Shown in pieces: positions 1 to 8,763 of a stretch of DNA of 64,000 nucleotides (its first letter is position 1; each line of letters begins with the position of its first letter). Origin of the DNA: Sabulicella glaciei (GTDB lineage: Bacteria > Pseudomonadota > Alphaproteobacteria > Acetobacterales > Acetobacteraceae). The notes under the pieces are model-generated. The model was not told where the DNA came from, did no database searches, and was given only the letters and a program-made list of their open reading frames with translations. Position numbers and translations under genes: made by a program. The DNA is taken from the NCBI RefSeq assembly GCF_026183895.1, contig NZ_JAPFQI010000016.1, positions 35,040-99,039 of the forward strand, written 5' to 3'.

Positions 1-71
1 GCAATCTAGAGGCGTGACGCCGCATCATCTCTCGCCCAAACTCGCACAAGACAGAAGGGGAGGCCGGCTTC

Positions 72-1514
72 ATGACCATCCTAATCGAAGGTGCGATTGT
101 CGTGACAGGTGACGAAGCAGGCACCATCTGCCACGATGCGGCACTGGCCATCGAGGGCAATCGGATTGCGGCACTCGGCCCGCGCGAGGCGGTCTCCGGC
201 CGCTTTCCGGATGCGGAGCGGGTGGACGGCACGGGCCGGGTTATCCTGCCCGGTTTTGCGAACATCCATACGCATCTGGTGATGACGCTCGCCCGCGGCG
301 TTTTCGAGGATTTGTCCCCACCTCACGAACCACCTTTCGACGGCGGGCTGTCGCCGATCCCACTGCCCCCGATGACCCCGCAGGAACAGGCGGTGATGTG
401 CCAGCTTGGCGCGCTGGAGGCGATCCGGTCCGGCACCACGGCGCTGCTGGAGGACGGGGTAGACATCGCCAACTACGCGCAGGAAATGGTGGGCACCGGG
501 CTGCGGATGCTTCTGGCCGAGCGCTGCTGGGACCGCGCCGGCGCCTCGATCGGCGATCCCTCCGAGTTCCGCCGCGACGAGGCGGTTGGCCGTGCGGGGC
601 TGGAGCGCATCGAGCGGCTGCACGAGCAATGGGATGGCACGGGAGAGGGGCGCATCCGCGTCGGCGTCGCAGCCTGGGCACCCGACATGTGCTCCCCCGA
701 GCTGCTGCGGGATGCGCGAGCGTTGCAGGATCGGCTGGGCACCATAGCCACCATCCATCTCAACCAGATCTGGGGCGAGGTCGCGGCAGTGCAGGCGCAC
801 CACAATATGCTGCCCTCCGAGTTCCTGGAGAGCATCGGCTTCCTGAGCGAGCGGCTGGTCGCGGCGCATTGCCGCTGCATGGAGCCGCTGGAGGAGAAGA
901 TCCTCGGCAAGCACCGGGTGAACGTTGCCTTCAACTCTGCGATCGCCGCGCGGCGGGGCCTGAGCCCGCGCGTATGTGAGATAGAGACGGCGGGGTGCAA
1001 CGTCGGCATGGGCACCGACAACATGGCCGAGGATATGGTGGAGGTGATGCGCACCGGACTTTTCATGGAGCGGGTGCGGCGGCGCGATGGACGCAACCCG
1101 GCTCCGGAGGAGGCGCTACGCTGGGCCACGCGCAACGGGTATCGCGCGATGGGCGTGCCGGATGGCGGCTGGTTGGCAGAAGGAAACCTCGCCGATCTCA
1201 TCATGCTACGGGTAGATCGCGCACACCTCGCGCCCTTCCTACGCCCTGTCTCGGTCTTTGTGCATCAGGGGCAGGCACGGGACGTCGAGGACGTGATGGT
1301 CGACGGGCGCTGGATCATGCGCGATGGCCAAGTGCTGACGATGGATGAGGCGCGCATCATTCGCGAGGCGGAGGCGGTGGCGGACCGTGCCTGGTCACGT
1401 CTCTTCGCGCGTAACCCGCAGATCAAAGTCCCCGAAGGATTCCGGCCCCTTCCGGACGCACCTGCCGAGGCCCTGTCTCCCGATAACCAAGCCCTCGCGC
1501 CGCCCCGGTCTTGA
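72..1514 (+). CDS. Amidohydrolase (AtzA/TrzA/cytosine-deaminase-like metal hydrolase)
   Basis: A 480-residue cytoplasmic enzyme of the amidohydrolase superfamily, which removes amino or other groups from heterocycles or opens C-N bonds at a metal centre. It shows the N-terminal beta strand, the HTH metal pair at residues 66-68 (in NIHTHL), further histidines near 227 (TIHLNQ) and 266 (AAHCR), and the catalytic Asp near 316 (GMGTDN). The C-terminal strand domain (GNLADLIMLR) is typical. The start has a strong ribosome site, AGAAGGGGAGG, about 9 bases upstream. The usual HxxE of deaminases reads HLNQ here, so the substrate class is uncertain. No operon partner follows; the next gene is on the other strand. 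The 71 bases before it hold no recognisable gene end. Confidence 0.85.
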   Translation: MTILIEGAIVVTGDEAGTICHDAALAIEGNRIAALGPREAVSGRFPDAERVDGTGRVILPGFANIHTHLVMTLARGVFEDLSPPHEPPFDGGLSPIPLPPMTPQEQAVMCQLGALEAIRSGTTALLEDGVDIANYAQEMVGTGLRMLLAERCWDRAGASIGDPSEFRRDEAVGRAGLERIERLHEQWDGTGEGRIRVGVAAWAPDMCSPELLRDARALQDRLGTIATIHLNQIWGEVAAVQAHHNMLPSEFLESIGFLSERLVAAHCRCMEPLEEKILGKHRVNVAFNSAIAARRGLSPRVCEIETAGCNVGMGTDNMAEDMVEVMRTGLFMERVRRRDGRNPAPEEALRWATRNGYRAMGVPDGGWLAEGNLADLIMLRVDRAHLAPFLRPVSVFVHQGQARDVEDVMVDGRWIMRDGQVLTMDEARIIREAEAVADRAWSRLFARNPQIKVPEGFRPLPDAPAEALSPDNQALAPPRS

Positions 1515-1800
1515 TGAGACCCCGTTGCCGGAGTGCGGAGCGCCGTTCCGGCGCGGAAGCTTGGCGAGGTTAGGGTGATGGCAGGACAAGGCAAGCCGGT
1601 GGCGGCCGTGATATACGAGCGACCTGGATCCAGTTCAGCAGACCTGGGCAGTTCGTCAAGCGTTGCTGCGCGGGTCCGCAAAGCTGGATCAAGGGCGAAC
1701 TGAACATCGCGAACGCGCTATAGACAGCGGCCGGGGGCCATTCTCGCTCGCGGCGACTACGCAGTCAGACCACCGTCTTGCAAGACTCGACGGCACAAGA

Positions 1801-2760
1801 TCAGGTTTCCATGTTTAGAGCCTGTTGGCTTTCATCGAGTGATGAACTGGTGTGACCCACGATCTCGGTGGCTACCTCGCTCAACAGCCAGTCGCGGAAG
1901 GCGCGCAGCACCGGCTGAGCCGCGATTTCTTTCGGATAAGCCAGGCAGTAGGCTTGTCCGTCATCCAGCGGCAGGTCGAATGGCACGACGAGCCGCCCGG
2001 CGGCCAGCTCTGGCTCCACCATGAAGCGCGGCATCAAGGCGACGCCCAGGCCTGCAGCCGCAGCCTCTACGACGATGGCGTGGTGCTGGTACTGCGGCCC
2101 GCGCAGACCGTCCACCCCGGCCACGCCATGGGCCTGCAGCCAGTGCACCCAGGCGCGCGGCCGCGTAGTATGCTGCAGCAGCGTGTGGCGTGACAGGTCG
2201 GCGGGCTCGCGCAGCGTGCCGCCCGCCAGCAGCGCAGGCGCGCAGATCGGAACGCGCACATCAGGCACGAGCGGATGAACTGCCACGCCCGGCCGCTCCA
2301 CTGAGCCCATCTGGATCGCCGCCTGCACTCCCTCCCCCGAGAAGTCGAGCGGCCAGGGCAAGGTGGTGTGATTGCGCATGTTGACCACGACCAAGCGGTG
2401 GAGCGTCTGGAAGCGTGGCATGCGCGCCATGAGCCAGCGCGCGCCAAAGGTGGGTGAGACGGCCAGGTTCAGCGTGCCGCCTGCGCCGCGATGCGCCAGC
2501 ACCTCCTGCGTCGCAGTCTCGATGCGTGCCAGCGCGGCCCGCACCTCCGGACCATAGGTCGCCGCTGCCGCCGTCAACACCAGGCGCTGCCGCACACGCT
2601 GAAACAGCCGGAGGCCAAGCTTCGCCTCAAGTGCTGCAAGCTGGCGGCTGACCGCGCTCTGCGTCAGCGACAGTTCCTCTGCGGCCCGGGAGACGCTGAG
2701 GTGCCGGGCGCAGGCCTCAAAAGCCTGCAGCAGGGCGGTCGGCGGCGTGTGGCGGCGCAT
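1801..2760 (-). CDS. LysR-family transcriptional regulator (GcvA-like)
   Basis: A 319-residue regulator. The winged helix-turn-helix lies at about residues 8-65 (LSVSRAAEELSLTQSAVSRQ), followed by the substrate-binding domain. I chose the ATG at 2760 because the family normally starts just before PPTALLQAFEA; the open frame extends upstream to 2880 but that extension is unlike LysR proteins, and no clear ribosome site decides the matter. It is divergent from the Bug receptor gene at 2973, the usual LysR arrangement, so it probably controls the Bug-HyuA-HyuB run. The ligand cannot be read from the sequence. Confidence 0.85.
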   Translation of the reverse strand: MRRHTPPTALLQAFEACARHLSVSRAAEELSLTQSAVSRQLAALEAKLGLRLFQRVRQRLVLTAAAATYGPEVRAALARIETATQEVLAHRGAGGTLNLAVSPTFGARWLMARMPRFQTLHRLVVVNMRNHTTLPWPLDFSGEGVQAAIQMGSVERPGVAVHPLVPDVRVPICAPALLAGGTLREPADLSRHTLLQHTTRPRAWVHWLQAHGVAGVDGLRGPQYQHHAIVVEAAAAGLGVALMPRFMVEPELAAGRLVVPFDLPLDDGQAYCLAYPKEIAAQPVLRAFRDWLLSEVATEIVGHTSSSLDESQQALNMET

Positions 2761-2972
2761 GGCCCGGATCCCAACAAGTTCATTCCATTCCGTCATGAAA
2801 GCATGACAAGTTTTCGGTTGCGAGCGTGGCCTTTGCGCGGAAAGCTGAATGAGGGGCAGCCGTTGTCCCGGGCACATCATGCGGCCCGGTCATAAACCGC
2901 TCCTCCAGGGTCGGGCCAGAACCGGCCATCGGGAGGGACGCGCACATCGCGGCGCATTTCCGGGAGGTGCAT

Positions 2973-3959
2973 ATGACCAATGCCCATGATTCTCTGCCCC
3001 GCCGCCTCGTGCTGGCCTCGGGCCTTGCCGTCGCCGCGCCGCTCCGGGCACGCAGCGCCTGGACGCCGAGTCAGCCAGTGCGCCTGCTGATCGGCTTCCC
3101 ACCGGGCGGTGCCGTTGACATCCTGATCCGCATTGTCGGCGAAGGCATGCAGCGCGTCCGCGGGATCACCGCGGTCCCTGAGGTGCGCAGCGGCGCCTAT
3201 GGCTTCATTGCCGCACAGGCCGCAGCACGCGCCGCGCCAGACGGCCACACCCTGGCCAGCGCCATCATGGGCACCATGTCGGTCGCGCCGGTGATGCCGG
3301 GCGTGCCGGTGCCCCTTGACCTCGACCGCGAGTTGACGCCGGTCTCGAACCTGGCCGGCACTCCGATGGCCCTCGTGGCGCGGCCTGACGCGCCCTTCTC
3401 TGACCTCGAGGGCTTGGCCGCCTATGCGCGGCAGCGCGGTGGCACGGCAACCTACGCTTCAGGCGGCAACGGCTCGATCAATCATCTGGCTGGCGCGCTG
3501 ATCGCAAGCTCCATCGACGCGCGCATGGTGCATGTCCCTTATCGTGGGGGTGCGCCCGCCGTGCTGGATGTCTCGGCCGGCCGCGTGGACATCATGGTGG
3601 CGAACGTCGCCGAGGTCGCAGGACAGATCCGCGGCGGGCAGCTCAAGGGCATCGGCATCACCTCCGCACAGCGCAGCGACATGGTGCCCGAACTCGTCCC
3701 GCTTGCCGCCCGCATCCCGCAGCTCGAGATCACGAACTGGTTTGGCCTTGCCGGGCCCGCCGGCCTCCCGCCCGAGATCCTGGACGGCCTCGCCGGCATC
3801 TTCGGCGCCGTGCTGCGCGACGAGCAGACCGCCCTCACGCTCCGGCAGCGCGGGCTGGAGCCGCTGCCCGAAGCCGGCCCAGCCTTCGGGGCGCGCATCC
3901 GCCGCGACCGCGAGCGCTGGCGGCAGGTGATCGAGGCCAATGCGATCCGCAGCGACTGA
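2973..3959 (+). CDS. Bug/TctC-family periplasmic solute receptor
   Basis: A 328-residue extracytoplasmic receptor of the tripartite tricarboxylate transporter (TTT) type, which binds small carboxylates or amides. Residues 1-30 form a secretion signal with a twin-arginine-like pair (PRRLVL). The mature part begins with VRLLIGFPPGGAVD, the family's first ligand loop, and has HVPYRGGAPA near residue 190. The ATG at 2973 is preferred over the in-frame GTG at 2967 because GGGAGG sits 5 bases ahead of it. TctA/TctB membrane partners are not nearby. It leads the HyuA-HyuB genes with a 38-base gap, so it probably captures their substrate or a related compound. Confidence 0.88.
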   Translation: MTNAHDSLPRRLVLASGLAVAAPLRARSAWTPSQPVRLLIGFPPGGAVDILIRIVGEGMQRVRGITAVPEVRSGAYGFIAAQAAARAAPDGHTLASAIMGTMSVAPVMPGVPVPLDLDRELTPVSNLAGTPMALVARPDAPFSDLEGLAAYARQRGGTATYASGGNGSINHLAGALIASSIDARMVHVPYRGGAPAVLDVSAGRVDIMVANVAEVAGQIRGGQLKGIGITSAQRSDMVPELVPLAARIPQLEITNWFGLAGPAGLPPEILDGLAGIFGAVLRDEQTALTLRQRGLEPLPEAGPAFGARIRRDRERWRQVIEANAIRSD

Positions 3960-3997
3960 CAGACCTCGGCCACGGCACAATCCTCGCAAGGATGTTC

Positions 3998-6070
3998 ATG
4001 ACAGCGTCACTCTCCCTTGGAATCGATATTGGCGGCACCTTCACCGACCTCGTCCTGCTTGATCCCTCCGACGGGCGCGCGGTGATCTGGAAGGAGAGCA
4101 CCACGCCGGACGAGCCGGCGCGCGGCGCGATGACCGGCGTCGAGCGGCTCCTGGCGAAGGCTGGCGTTCCCGCCAGCCGTGTCGGCCGCGTGGTGCATGC
4201 GACGACTCTGTTCACCAACGCCCTGATCGAGCGGAAGGGCGCGCCGACCGGCCTGCTCACGACCGCCGGCTTCGCCGACGTGCTGGAGATCGCGCGGGAG
4301 CGGAAATACGAGCTTTATGACCTGTTCCTGGAGATGCCGCAGCCGCTGGTTCCCCGCCCCTGGCGACGGGAGGCGCCAGAGCGGCTGGGACCGGACGGCA
4401 CCGTCGAGAGGGCGCTCGACGTCGCCGCGATGTTGGACGAGGTGGCCGCACTGGTGGCACAGGGCGTGGAGAGCCTCGGGATCTGCTTCCTGCACGCCTA
4501 CGCGAACCCTGAGCATGAGCGGCAGGCGGCCGAGGCGATTGCGCGGCGCTTTCCCCAGCTTTCGCTGTCGCTCTCCTCCGAGATCGCGCCAGAAATCCGC
4601 GAGTACCCGCGAACCGTCACCACGGTCGCCAACGCCTATGTCCGCCCTCTTGCCGAGACGTATCTCGATCGGTTGGAGGCCGAACTGAAGCGCGTCGGTG
4701 TCGGGGGTGAGCTGTTCCTGATGCTCTCCAGCGGCGGTCTCACTCATGTCGCCGAGGCGAAGCGGGCGCCCGTCCAACTGCTGGAAAGCGGGCCCGCCGC
4801 CGGCGCGCTCGCCGGAGCCTGGTTCGGCCGGCACGCCGGGCTGGAGCGTGTGCTCGCCTTCGACATGGGCGGCACCACCGCGAAACTCGCCTTGGTGGAC
4901 GGAGGCGAGCCGCTGGTCGCCTGGGGCTTCGAGGCCGCCCGCACCAAGCGCTTCCTGCGCGGCAGCGGGCTGCCGATCCAGATTGCGACCGTCGAGCTGA
5001 TCGAGATCGGCGCCGGCGGCGGCTCGATCGCGCGGCGCAGCGACCTCGGGACGTTGCAGGTCGGTCCCGACAGCGCCGGCGCGCAACCCGGGCCGGTCTC
5101 CTACGGCCGTGGTGGGACGGAGCCAACGGTGACGGACGCCGACCTCGCCCTCGGCTACCTGAATGGAGACTTCTTTCTCGGCGGCGCCATGCGCATCGAC
5201 ACCAGCTTGGCGCGCGAGGCGCTTTCCCGACTTGCTGGCGACCTCGAGCTGGATGAGCCACGCGCTGCCTTCGGCGTGCATGACGTGGTGAACGAGAACA
5301 TGGCAGGCGCCGCCCGCGTCGCCATCGCCGAGCGTGGCCGCGTCCCGCAGGACTATGCGCTGCTTGCCACCGGAGGCGCCGCGCCCGTCCATGCCTGGCA
5401 GGTCGGCACCAAGCTCGGTATCGGCCGCGTGGTCTGTCCTCCCGGCGCCGGCGTGGGCAGCACCATCGGCATGCTGATGGCGCCCGCGCGGGTCGACCGT
5501 GTCGCCTCGTTCAACCGGGCCCTGGCCCACACCGACTGGACCGAGGTCGATCGAACGCTCGCCATGCTGCAAGCGGACGCCGAGGAGGTGGTGCGCGCCA
5601 GCGGCGCCGACCTCGCGCAGAGCCGCCTGCGCAAGCTGGCGGACATGCGCTACGTGGGGCAGGGATCTGAGATCACCGTCGTCCTGCCGGAGCCACTCTC
5701 GACCGACGGCGTGCTGGAGGCCTTCGAGGTGGCCTATCGCCGCCTGTTCGGCCGCACGCCGCCGGGCGCTGCCGTGCAGTTCGTTGCCCTCCGGCTGTCC
5801 GTGGCCGCACCGATGCCCGGCGCGGGGGCGGCGCTGCGGCTGGAGACCCATGCCGCCGAGGCGACCCTGAAGGGCCGCCGTCCTGTCTATTTCCCGGAGG
5901 CTGGCGGCACGCTCGAGACCCCGGTCTACGACCGCTACGCCTTGCCGGCCGGCGCACAGCTGGAGGGCCCTGCGGTGTTCGAGGAGAACGAAAGCACTTT
6001 CGTCGTCGGTCCCGGCGCACGGATCCGCGTGCTGCGGGACCTTTCGATCCTGGCCGAGCGCGCAGCCTGA
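3998..6070 (+). CDS. Hydantoinase/oxoprolinase family subunit A (HyuA-like), copy 1
   Basis: A 690-residue ATP-binding subunit of the family that includes N-methylhydantoinase A, 5-oxoprolinase and acetone/acetophenone carboxylase. The N-terminal phosphate-binding motif GIDIGGTFTD is at residues 8-17, the second actin-like motif FDMGGTTAK near 288, and GAGGGSIA follows. Such subunits use ATP to open cyclic amides or to activate ketones for carboxylation. The ATG at 3998 is favoured over 3992 because AAGGA lies 5 bases before it. HyuB follows after 11 bases, so the two form one complex. Lactam hydrolysis and ketone carboxylation cannot be told apart here. Confidence 0.87.
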   Translation: MTASLSLGIDIGGTFTDLVLLDPSDGRAVIWKESTTPDEPARGAMTGVERLLAKAGVPASRVGRVVHATTLFTNALIERKGAPTGLLTTAGFADVLEIARERKYELYDLFLEMPQPLVPRPWRREAPERLGPDGTVERALDVAAMLDEVAALVAQGVESLGICFLHAYANPEHERQAAEAIARRFPQLSLSLSSEIAPEIREYPRTVTTVANAYVRPLAETYLDRLEAELKRVGVGGELFLMLSSGGLTHVAEAKRAPVQLLESGPAAGALAGAWFGRHAGLERVLAFDMGGTTAKLALVDGGEPLVAWGFEAARTKRFLRGSGLPIQIATVELIEIGAGGGSIARRSDLGTLQVGPDSAGAQPGPVSYGRGGTEPTVTDADLALGYLNGDFFLGGAMRIDTSLAREALSRLAGDLELDEPRAAFGVHDVVNENMAGAARVAIAERGRVPQDYALLATGGAAPVHAWQVGTKLGIGRVVCPPGAGVGSTIGMLMAPARVDRVASFNRALAHTDWTEVDRTLAMLQADAEEVVRASGADLAQSRLRKLADMRYVGQGSEITVVLPEPLSTDGVLEAFEVAYRRLFGRTPPGAAVQFVALRLSVAAPMPGAGAALRLETHAAEATLKGRRPVYFPEAGGTLETPVYDRYALPAGAQLEGPAVFEENESTFVVGPGARIRVLRDLSILAERAA

Positions 6071-6081
6071 CGGTGCAAGCC

Positions 6082-7716
6082 ATGCAGCAAACCCCACGCC
6101 GCTTCGATGCTGTCGAGCTGGAGCTTCTCTGGCGCCGCCTGATCTCGCTGGTGGATGAGGCCGCGGCGGCGCTGGTCCGCACCTCTTTCTCCACTCTGGT
6201 GCGTGAGAGCTACGACTTCTCGTGCGTCGTCACCGACGCGCAGGGCCAGTCTCTCGTGCAGGCGACGGAGAGCATCCCGAGCTTCATCGGCACGCTCCCG
6301 GAGACAGTGAAGCACTTCCTGCGCTTCTTCCCGGTGGAGACGCTGCAGCCCGGCGACGTCCTCATCACCAATGACCTCTGGCTGGGAACAGGCCATCTTC
6401 CCGACATCACCGTGGCCAAGCCGATCTTCCGCAATGGGCGGGTGGTTGCCTTCAGCGCCTCCACGGCGCATGCGCCAGACATCGGCGGGAAGATCCGCAG
6501 CCCGGAGCCACGCGAGGTGTTCGAGGAAGGGCTGCAGATTCCCCCCATGAAGCTGATGCGCGGTGGCCAGGCGGACGACACTCTGGTCGCGATCATCCGC
6601 AAGAACGTGCGGACGCCGGAGCAGACCATGGGCGATCTCTGGGCGCAGGTTGTCGCCCTGGACCTCATGGAGGAGCGGCTGATCGTCCTGATGGATCAGG
6701 CCGGGCTCGAGGACCTCTCGGACCTGGCGCGGGAGGTGCAGGCGCGCTGCGAAAACGCGATGCGGGCTGCCATCGCCGCCTTGCCCGATGGCACTTACCG
6801 CAGCGAACTGCAGACCGACGGGCTGATGGACAAGCCGGTCACCATCCGTATGGCGCTGACCATCACAGGCGACCGCATCCACGTCGACTATTCTGGCACT
6901 GACCCGCAGGTGGACCGCGCGATCAATTGTGCGCTCTGCTACACCTACGCGATGACGATGTACGGGGTGAAGGTCTGCACCACGCCCGCCCTGCCGAACA
7001 ACGAGGGTGCCTGGAGGCCGATCTCAGTCGCCGCGCCGGAAGGCTGCATCGTCAATCCGGTCTTCCCGGCCTCTGGCGGTTCCCGAATGTTGATCGGGCA
7101 CTACCTGCCCATGCTGGTCTTCGGCTGTCTGGGTCAGGTGGTGCCGGAGCGGGTCATGGCGGCCACCGGCTCTCCCATGTGGGGCATGAACCAGTCGGGC
7201 GTAAACGCCGCCGGCAAGCCCTACGCGAACATGTTCTTCTTCAACGGCGGAATGGGCGGCAACGTGCGCGGCGATGGCATTTCCTGCCTGTCCTGGCCGT
7301 CCAACGTCTCGTCCACCGCGATCGAGATCAGCGAGCACATCGCCCCCATCCGCGTCCACCACAAGCGGCTCCGTCCGGACAGCGGGGGGGCGGGGAAGCA
7401 TCGTGGGGGCCTCGGGCAGGAGATCCTTATCGAGAGCCGGTCGGAGACGCCGATCGCCGTCTCCTTCCTCGCGGAGCGCACCATCTTCCCTGCTTTCGGT
7501 GTCGAGGGCGGCCGGGACGGCGCGCCTGGTGTGCTGCGCATCAACGGCGAAAAGGTGGATCCGAAGCGGCAGTACGTGCTGCAGCGCGGCGAGACGGTGC
7601 TGCTCGCGACACCGGGCGGTGGTGGCCATGGCGACCCAGCGGCGCGTGACCCGCGCGCGATTGAAGCAGACCTTGCTTCTGGCCACGTCACGGATCCAGT
7701 ACCCTACAGAGAATAG
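6082..7716 (+). CDS. Hydantoinase B/oxoprolinase subunit (HyuB-like), copy 1
   Basis: A 544-residue partner of the preceding HyuA. Family hallmarks include VDEAAAALVRTSFST near residue 20, TNDLWLGTGHLPDITV near 96, and the C-terminal glycine-rich GGGGHGDP near 512. The ATG at 6082 is chosen over GTG 6073 because it aligns exactly with the start of the second copy at 8764 (MQQTPRRFDAV against MHDAPRAFDSV). It is cytoplasmic, with no signal peptide. It is clearly paralogous to the 8764 gene, pointing to an old duplication of the module. Confidence 0.87.
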   Translation: MQQTPRRFDAVELELLWRRLISLVDEAAAALVRTSFSTLVRESYDFSCVVTDAQGQSLVQATESIPSFIGTLPETVKHFLRFFPVETLQPGDVLITNDLWLGTGHLPDITVAKPIFRNGRVVAFSASTAHAPDIGGKIRSPEPREVFEEGLQIPPMKLMRGGQADDTLVAIIRKNVRTPEQTMGDLWAQVVALDLMEERLIVLMDQAGLEDLSDLAREVQARCENAMRAAIAALPDGTYRSELQTDGLMDKPVTIRMALTITGDRIHVDYSGTDPQVDRAINCALCYTYAMTMYGVKVCTTPALPNNEGAWRPISVAAPEGCIVNPVFPASGGSRMLIGHYLPMLVFGCLGQVVPERVMAATGSPMWGMNQSGVNAAGKPYANMFFFNGGMGGNVRGDGISCLSWPSNVSSTAIEISEHIAPIRVHHKRLRPDSGGAGKHRGGLGQEILIESRSETPIAVSFLAERTIFPAFGVEGGRDGAPGVLRINGEKVDPKRQYVLQRGETVLLATPGGGGHGDPAARDPRAIEADLASGHVTDPVPYRE

Positions 7717-7784
7717 CGGCGCCAACGACACGCACTGCGAGGAAACTGGGATGGGACTCCGTCAACAACAGAAGGATGCAAACC

Positions 7785-8759
7785 ATGCTGAGACGTAGCC
7801 TTGCAATCCTGCCGTTCGCAGCGCCGGGCCTTCTGCCCCGGGCCGTGGGGGCGCAATCCGCGCCGTTCCCGAGCCGGCCGGTGCGCATCGTGGTGCCCTT
7901 TGCCGCCGGCGGCACGGCGGACGTGCTGGCTCGCCTGGTGGGGGAGCGGCTGTCGGCGAAGTGGGGCCAGCAGGTGATCATCGACAACCGCCCCGGGGCC
8001 GGGGGCAACATCGGGGCCGAGCAGGTCGCGCGCGCGCCCGGGGACGGCTACACCCTGCTCCTCGGCACCATTGGCATCCATGCCGCAAGCTCGATTTATT
8101 CGAAGCTGCCCTACAACCCTGACACCGACCTGGCGCCTGTGACCGTGCTGGCGGAGATGCCGAACGCGATCATCGTGCACCCCTCCGTTCCTGCCCGGAC
8201 CCTGCGGGAGCTGATCGAGCTGGCGCGGCAGCGGCCCGGAGGGCTGACGTTCGGCTCTGCCGGCAGCGGCAGCTCCACGCACATGGCGGGCGAACTCTTC
8301 ATGCAAGTGGCGGGCGTGCGCATGGTCCATGCCCCCTACCGCGGCAGCGCGGCCGCGCTCAACGACCTCGTGGCCGGAAGCATCCAGGTGATGTTCGAGA
8401 ACGTGCCCACCGTGCCGCCCCTGGCCCAGGCGGGCAACGTGCGCGTGCTGGCCGTCACCTCCGCGGAGCCCGTGAGCGCGCTTCCCGACGCGCCGCCGGC
8501 GACACAGGCCGGCCTCCCCGACTATGTGGCGACGGCCTGGATGACATTGGCGGCTCCATCCATTGTGCCGGTGCCACTGCTCCAGCGCCTCAACACCGAC
8601 ACAGTCGCCGTGCTGAACGAGCCTGCGATCCAGCAGCGGCTGACCCAGCTTGGCGCCCTCAAGCGCGGCCTTTCCGTCGAGGAAAGCCGGCGCTTCTTCG
8701 CCGAAGAGACGCAGAAGTGGACGCGCGTCATCCAGACCGCAGACATCCGGGTGAACTGA
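7785..8759 (+). CDS. Bug/TctC-family periplasmic solute receptor
   Basis: A 324-residue receptor with signal peptide at residues 1-24 ending GAQSA. The mature protein starts FPSRPVRIVVPFAAGGTAD and has the second ligand loop at HAPYRGSAAA; length and layout are normal for the family. The start at 7785 follows AAGGA by 8 bases; an earlier in-frame ATG at 7776 overlaps that ribosome site. It sits between the two HyuA/HyuB pairs, 4 bases before the second HyuB, and probably belongs to the second module, mirroring the receptor that leads the first. Confidence 0.9.
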   Translation: MLRRSLAILPFAAPGLLPRAVGAQSAPFPSRPVRIVVPFAAGGTADVLARLVGERLSAKWGQQVIIDNRPGAGGNIGAEQVARAPGDGYTLLLGTIGIHAASSIYSKLPYNPDTDLAPVTVLAEMPNAIIVHPSVPARTLRELIELARQRPGGLTFGSAGSGSSTHMAGELFMQVAGVRMVHAPYRGSAAALNDLVAGSIQVMFENVPTVPPLAQAGNVRVLAVTSAEPVSALPDAPPATQAGLPDYVATAWMTLAAPSIVPVPLLQRLNTDTVAVLNEPAIQQRLTQLGALKRGLSVEESRRFFAEETQKWTRVIQTADIRVN

Positions 8760-8763
8760 GCCG

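Noticed and set aside
1540..1554. Small hairpin GCGCC-N5-GGCGC after the amidohydrolase
   Set aside because: Only five pairs and no T run; too weak to call a terminator in DNA of this GC content.
4007..6097. 696-residue open frame on the minus strand opposite HyuA copy 1
   Set aside because: It is the antisense shadow of a convincing HyuA; the translation is Arg/Ala/Gly-rich with no motif, as is usual opposite high-GC genes.
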